Assembly (NCBI GenBank): GCA_903907305.1
Contig: CAIVNT010000003.1
Span: forward strand, 1 to 10,683
Source: an uncultured Ignavibacteriota bacterium
GTDB lineage: Bacteria; Bacteroidota; Ignavibacteria; UBA10030; UBA8401
Reading direction: 5' to 3'
DNA length: 10,683 nucleotides
Positions 7,376 to 10,683 of the stretch are shown here, one piece after another; positions within the stretch are counted from its first letter, which is position 1, and the number at the start of each line of letters is the position of its first letter. The translations under genes and the position numbers were made by a program. The notes beneath the pieces are model-generated. The model was given only the letters and a program-made list of their open reading frames with translations, was not told where the DNA came from and made no database searches.

Positions 7376-8395
7376 ATGAAAGCAATCGTTTACGAAAGAC
7401 CGGATGTCATTTCTGTCCGAGAGCGTGCACTTCGTCCTCTGCAGCCGAATGAAGTGCTCATTAAAGTAAGTTCCTGCGGTGTGTGCGGTACGGATGTTCA
7501 CATTGTGAAAGGCGAATCCCGCTCAACTCCACCGGTGGTTCTCGGACATGAATATTGCGGCGTTGTGGAAGAGCTCGGTTCCGCGGTTTCAACTTTCGTC
7601 CGCGGTCAATTGGTTGCCGTTGATCCGAATATCTCCTGTGGAATCTGTTACTTTTGCCGCCGCGGTGAAGTTCACCTTTGTCCAAAACTACAGGCATTAG
7701 GTGTGGATATAGACGGAGGTATGGCTGAATACTGCATCGTTCCGGTCCAACAGTTGTTTCCATTGCCGGAGAATTTTCCGAAAGATGCCGGTGCATTCAT
7801 CGAACCTGTCTCGTGTGTGCTGCACGGGATCGATCGCGCAATGATCAAGACCGGTGATTCAGTGGTGATCCTCGGCAGCGGAACGATCGGACTGATGATG
7901 CTCCAGCTGGTCCGTGCTGCCGGTGCATCGAAGATCATCGTAATCGAACCAACAGAAAAAAAACGGAAAATAGCTGATACGTTTGGTGCGAATGTTGTTT
8001 TGGATCCGACTGATTCGGATGTACTGACTGCAGTGATGGATCTGACCGGCGTCGGTGCGGATGTAGTGATAGAATGCGTGGGAAGGACGGCCACTGCTCA
8101 GAATGCACTCGATCTTGCACGAAGAGGCGGAACAGTGGAATATTTTGGAGTTTGTCCGGTAGGTCACACATTCCCGCTGGAGCCGAACAAAGTGTTCTAT
8201 AAAGAATTGACCATTGTCGGTTCGTTCGTGAATCCGTTCACGTTCGAACGTGCGATCACAGCATTATCTTCCGGCATCATCAGCATCGATGCATTCCCGG
8301 TCACTCGTTTCGGATTGGATGATTTCCGCGAAGCGCTCCGGTATCAGGAAGAAGGACTGACCATCAAAAGCATCATCGAACCAAACAGATCATGA
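7376..8395 (+). CDS. Zinc-dependent medium-chain dehydrogenase, sorbitol/threonine dehydrogenase-like
   Basis: A cytoplasmic 339-residue NAD-linked alcohol dehydrogenase of the MDR family, full length. Catalytic zinc ligands are visible: Cys37 (GVCGTD), His58-Glu59 (GHEY) and Glu143 (FIEP). The structural zinc site is complete with Cys88, Cys91, Cys94 and Cys102. The Rossmann fingerprint is GSGTIG at 167-172, and the second strand ends in Glu (IVIEP), favouring NAD over NADP. The mix resembles L-iditol/sorbitol or threonine 3-dehydrogenase; beside a fructokinase-like gene, oxidation of a polyol or sugar hydroxyl to a ketone is the likely role, though the exact substrate is unknown. I start it at ATG 7376, four bases after the previous stop; an upstream in-frame start at 7259 would add 39 residues and overlap the glycosidase gene. 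It lacks a signal peptide, unlike its neighbours. Confidence 0.92.
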   Translation: MKAIVYERPDVISVRERALRPLQPNEVLIKVSSCGVCGTDVHIVKGESRSTPPVVLGHEYCGVVEELGSAVSTFVRGQLVAVDPNISCGICYFCRRGEVHLCPKLQALGVDIDGGMAEYCIVPVQQLFPLPENFPKDAGAFIEPVSCVLHGIDRAMIKTGDSVVILGSGTIGLMMLQLVRAAGASKIIVIEPTEKKRKIADTFGANVVLDPTDSDVLTAVMDLTGVGADVVIECVGRTATAQNALDLARRGGTVEYFGVCPVGHTFPLEPNKVFYKELTIVGSFVNPFTFERAITALSSGIISIDAFPVTRFGLDDFREALRYQEEGLTIKSIIEPNRS

Positions 8396-9364
8396 AAAAA
8401 AATAACATCCTTTCGATCGGCGAGGCATTCATCGATCTCGTCTCTTCGGAGCCGACAAGCGATCTCTCCACAGCAAAATATTTTACGAAACTCGCCGGCG
8501 GTGCTCCGGCAAATGTTGCGGTCGGGATCGCGCGATTAGGCGTCCGCTCAGCATTTCTCGGCAAAGTCGGCGATGATTCGTTCGGTCGTTTTGTGATCAG
8601 AGAATTAAGGAAGAACGGTGTCAACACGGGTAGGATGATTCTGGATCCGCAACACAAAACGAGGCTTGCGTTCGTTGCGGTGATGAAGAACGGTAATCGG
8701 GACTTTGAATTCTGGGAGAAGGATCCCGCGGATGAACATCTGAAAAAGAGAGAGATACCGCGTTCAGCAATCGAAGGGTCATCCATCATCAACATCGGTC
8801 CATTCATGCTTCTCAATCCGGAAACGCGGAGGAGTGCATTTGCCGTTGCTGCGCTCGTAAAAAAAAATAGGTAATGCACTTTGTTTCGATCCGAACATCA
8901 GAATATCACTTTGGAGTGATAAGCGTTTAGCACTTCGTCTTTATCGCAAAATGATCCGGTCCACAACGATCCTTCGCCTGAACGACGCCGAAGCGGAATT
9001 CCTGACTGGAACACGTGATCTGAAGGAAGGGATGAAACAATTGCTCTCGTTGGGACCGGAATTGGTTGTGGTGACAAGAGATAAAGCAGGATGCTCGTTC
9101 ATGACAAAACAGTTTTCCGGTGATGTGAAAGGATTCCGGGTGAAAGCGGTCGATACAACAGGCTGCGGAGATGGATTCCTTGCCGGATTATTATCAGGGA
9201 TCATAAAGAACGGCAAACCGCTGAAAGAGATCACCCTGACGGAAATGAAAGAGTTATGCCGCACAGCGAATGCTGTCGGAGCACTTGCTGCAACGAAACG
9301 GGGTGCGATCGCTGCGATGCCAGACGGAAAGAGTGTCGAACAATTTCTTCGGAGACATACATGA
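8392..9364 (+). CDS. PfkB-family sugar kinase, fructokinase-like, split by a one-base frameshift
   Basis: Phosphorylates a sugar, most likely a ketose, with ATP in the cytoplasm. The first part (8392-8874) carries the N-terminal signature: ILSIGEAFIDLV, GGAPANVAVGIARLG at 36-50 and FLGKVGDDSFG at 55-65. It runs into TAA at 8872 just after an A9 run at 8859-8867. In the next frame the protein continues without loss: KKIGNALCFDPNIRISLW, TTILRLNDAEAEFLTG, VVVTRDKAGCSF, and the ATP/catalytic signature DTTGCGDGF with catalytic Asp at about residue 260, ending in TGA 9362-9364. Removing one A gives an unbroken 323-residue protein, the normal fructokinase length. The first fragment alone lacks the catalytic Asp and the second lacks the sugar-binding signature. 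ATG 8392 overlaps the previous stop as ATGA. Either a sequencing error in the homopolymer, a real recent mutation, or expression through slippage. Confidence 0.9.
8859..8867 (+). other. A9 homopolymer at the kinase frameshift
   Basis: Nine consecutive A residues. With A9 the frame reads Val-Lys-Lys-Asn-Arg-stop; with A8 it reads Val-Lys-Lys-Ile-Gly and joins the C-terminal half. Other A runs inside genes of this window that I counted (for example at 1640-1647 and 4067-4074) are A8 and keep their frames open. This is the only place where a run breaks a gene. Confidence 0.9.
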
Positions 9365-10683
9365 GAGTTTGGAAAATAATATTGACAGCATTTGCAGCAT
9401 CTGCTTTTGCACTCTGTCAAAATTCACGCGTGAATTTTGCCCACGTGGAGCATCTAACGCAGAGCATTCTGCTAGAAGGCGATTCGGTCAATATCATCCA
9501 CATCTATGCCGATTATCCATCATATAATTGGACAGAAGCGACCGATGAAGGGATCTCCTGCGTTGATGACGTTGCTCGCGTTTCCGTGGCATATCTACGA
9601 CATTATGAGTTGACAGGGAATGTAGAGAGCAGAGAGCGGGCGAAAAAATATCTGAAATTTGTGCTGAAACTTCAGGCTGCGGATGGTCAGTTCTATAATT
9701 TTCTCTACAAGGACGGATCGATCAACCGGAATGGAAAGACGAGTTTCAAATCATTCGGCTGGTGGGCGGCGCGAGGTGTGTGGTGTATGGGATTGGGATA
9801 TAGGATCTTTCAAAAAGATGATCCTGTCTTTGCCGAAGAGCTCCGGACCGCCGTTGAACGCACATTTCCGCAGATCGACACGGTGTTGTTGACCTACGAA
9901 AAGAGGACGATTAAAAATGGATATGTCCTTCCTCAATGGTTACTGTACACTTCGGGTTCCGATGCAACAACGGAATTGCTGTTAGGTCTAACGGAGTTCT
10001 ATTCTGTGTCGAAGAATACCAAAGTGAGATCTTTTATCGAAAAATTATCCCGCGGAATGATGGAAATGCAAAGCGGTGATACTCGAACATTTCCGTACGG
10101 TTTGCACCGTTCCTGGGAAACGATGTGGCATGCGTGGGGAAATAGTCAGACGCAGGCTCTTGCTCAGGCCGGAAACATTCTTAACGACACAATGATGATT
10201 TCTTCCGCAAAACGTGAAGCGAACGGATGGTATTCACGGCTGCTCATGAAAGGATTCATCCACGAATTCGATGTGGCGGACACATCCAACAGACGTGAAT
10301 TTGAACAGATCGCCTACGATATTCGTCCCGTAACGCTCGGACTCATCCGCACCTATGAAGCGACGGGTGATACAAAATATCTCACCATGGCGAAGATCGC
10401 CGGGTCGTGGTTCTACGGGAATAATGCAGCAAACGCCGTGATGTACGATTCTGTCACCGGAAGAGGGTATGACGGGATTCGCAACGAGCAAGAATTCAAT
10501 AAAAATTCCGGTGCCGAATCCACCATCGAAGCGCTGAATGCGTTGATGGAACTGGACCATTATGATCCTTCCGGAACGTACATATCCATCAGACGGGAAA
10601 AGATGGTTGACTCAAAACGGTATCTCTATGCTCTGTATTCATCTGCATCGGAGAGATTTGCGCTGGTGCTGGATAAATCAGCC
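9361..10683 (+). CDS. Secreted alpha/alpha-toroid (six-hairpin) protein, probable glycan-active enzyme, 3' end beyond window
   Basis: Open from ATG 9361 to the last base with no stop: 441 residues, C-terminus missing. Residues 1-20 (MRVWKIILTAFAASAFALCQ) are a signal peptide. The rest alternates helices in the manner of six-hairpin glycosidases: EATDEGISCVDDVARVSVAYLRHYELTG at 59-86, FVLKLQAADGQFYNF at 100-114, SFGWWAARGVWCMGLGY at 131-147, HRSWETMWHAWGNSQTQALA at 249-268, RPVTLGLIRTYEATGD at 322-337, and YDGIRNEQEFNKNSGAESTIEALNALMEL at 370-398. The conserved-looking acid pair in CVDD (69-70), plus Glu386 in GAEST, are candidate functional residues. I cannot assign a named family. The start overlaps the kinase stop as ATGA and has GGAG at 9351-9354, six bases upstream, so it belongs to the operon and likely acts with the large glycosidase-like protein. 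Confidence 0.75.
   Translation, partial: MRVWKIILTAFAASAFALCQNSRVNFAHVEHLTQSILLEGDSVNIIHIYADYPSYNWTEATDEGISCVDDVARVSVAYLRHYELTGNVESRERAKKYLKFVLKLQAADGQFYNFLYKDGSINRNGKTSFKSFGWWAARGVWCMGLGYRIFQKDDPVFAEELRTAVERTFPQIDTVLLTYEKRTIKNGYVLPQWLLYTSGSDATTELLLGLTEFYSVSKNTKVRSFIEKLSRGMMEMQSGDTRTFPYGLHRSWETMWHAWGNSQTQALAQAGNILNDTMMISSAKREANGWYSRLLMKGFIHEFDVADTSNRREFEQIAYDIRPVTLGLIRTYEATGDTKYLTMAKIAGSWFYGNNAANAVMYDSVTGRGYDGIRNEQEFNKNSGAESTIEALNALMELDHYDPSGTYISIRREKMVDSKRYLYALYSSASERFALVLDKSA

Larger units (their letters stand above)
332..10683 (+). other. Single carbohydrate-utilisation operon, eight genes, extending past the right edge
   Basis: All eight genes lie on the plus strand. Junctions at 1627, 2499, 3305, 4831, 8392 and 9361 are 4-base ATGA overlaps, and the junction at 7372-7375 is a 4-base gap. 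GGAG ribosome sites are seen before 2499, 3305, 4831 and 9361. No space exists for internal promoters or terminators outside coding sequence. The promoter was not located, and the downstream end lies outside the window. Confidence 0.85.

Noticed and set aside
8859..8874. Programmed -1 ribosomal frameshift at the A run
   Set aside because: The change needed to rejoin the halves is +1 (or loss of one A), the wrong direction for a classic A-rich -1 slippery site, and I see no obvious stimulatory structure directly downstream.
8373..8879. Minus-strand 168-codon open frame opposite the kinase gene
   Set aside because: Its sequence shows no recognisable domain, while the plus strand carries clear PfkB signatures. 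It is an antisense shadow.
8951..9364. Independent gene starting at ATG 8951
   Set aside because: It is the C-terminal half of the kinase; homologous sequence continues upstream of 8951 back to the A9 run, so the ATG is only an internal Met.

Overview
The window carries one long plus-strand gene cluster that reads as a carbohydrate uptake and breakdown operon, preceded by about 310 bp of AT-rich intergenic repeats. A lipoprotein solute-binding protein, signal peptides on further secreted proteins and a parvulin/SurA-like periplasmic foldase point to a Gram-negative bacterium of moderate GC. MalF/MalG-type sugar importers, GGAG ribosome binding sites and GTAG-type palindromic intergenic repeats would fit the Bacteroidota/Chlorobiota/Ignavibacteriota neighbourhood, but this placement is a guess; no phylogenetic marker is present.

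Layout. Positions 1-311 hold two full head-to-tail copies and the beginning of a third copy of a roughly 141 bp repeat. Each copy opens with a perfect 9-bp stem-loop resembling a REP element. From 332 to the right edge the genes are: lipoprotein sugar-binding protein (332-1630), two ABC permeases (1627-2502, 2499-3308), a parvulin-like secreted foldase (3305-4834), a large secreted six-hairpin glycosidase/phosphorylase-like enzyme (4831-7371), a zinc-dependent polyol/sugar dehydrogenase (7376-8395), a PfkB-family fructokinase-like sugar kinase split by one extra base in an A9 run (8392-9364), and a second secreted alpha/alpha-toroid protein that runs off the window (9361 onward).

Six of the seven gene junctions are 4-base ATGA stop/start overlaps; the seventh has a 4-base gap. 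This is strong evidence for one translationally coupled transcript. The simplest model is that the secreted enzymes trim a glycan outside the cytoplasm, the ABC importer takes up the product, the dehydrogenase oxidises a polyol or sugar to a keto form, and the kinase phosphorylates it for central metabolism. The importer's ATPase is not in the window, so it is either beyond the right edge or shared and encoded elsewhere.

Points most worth a second look are the kinase frameshift at the A9 run, the tandem REP-like repeats against the operon start, a foldase gene inside a sugar-transport operon, and two secreted six-hairpin proteins that I cannot place in a named glycosidase family.
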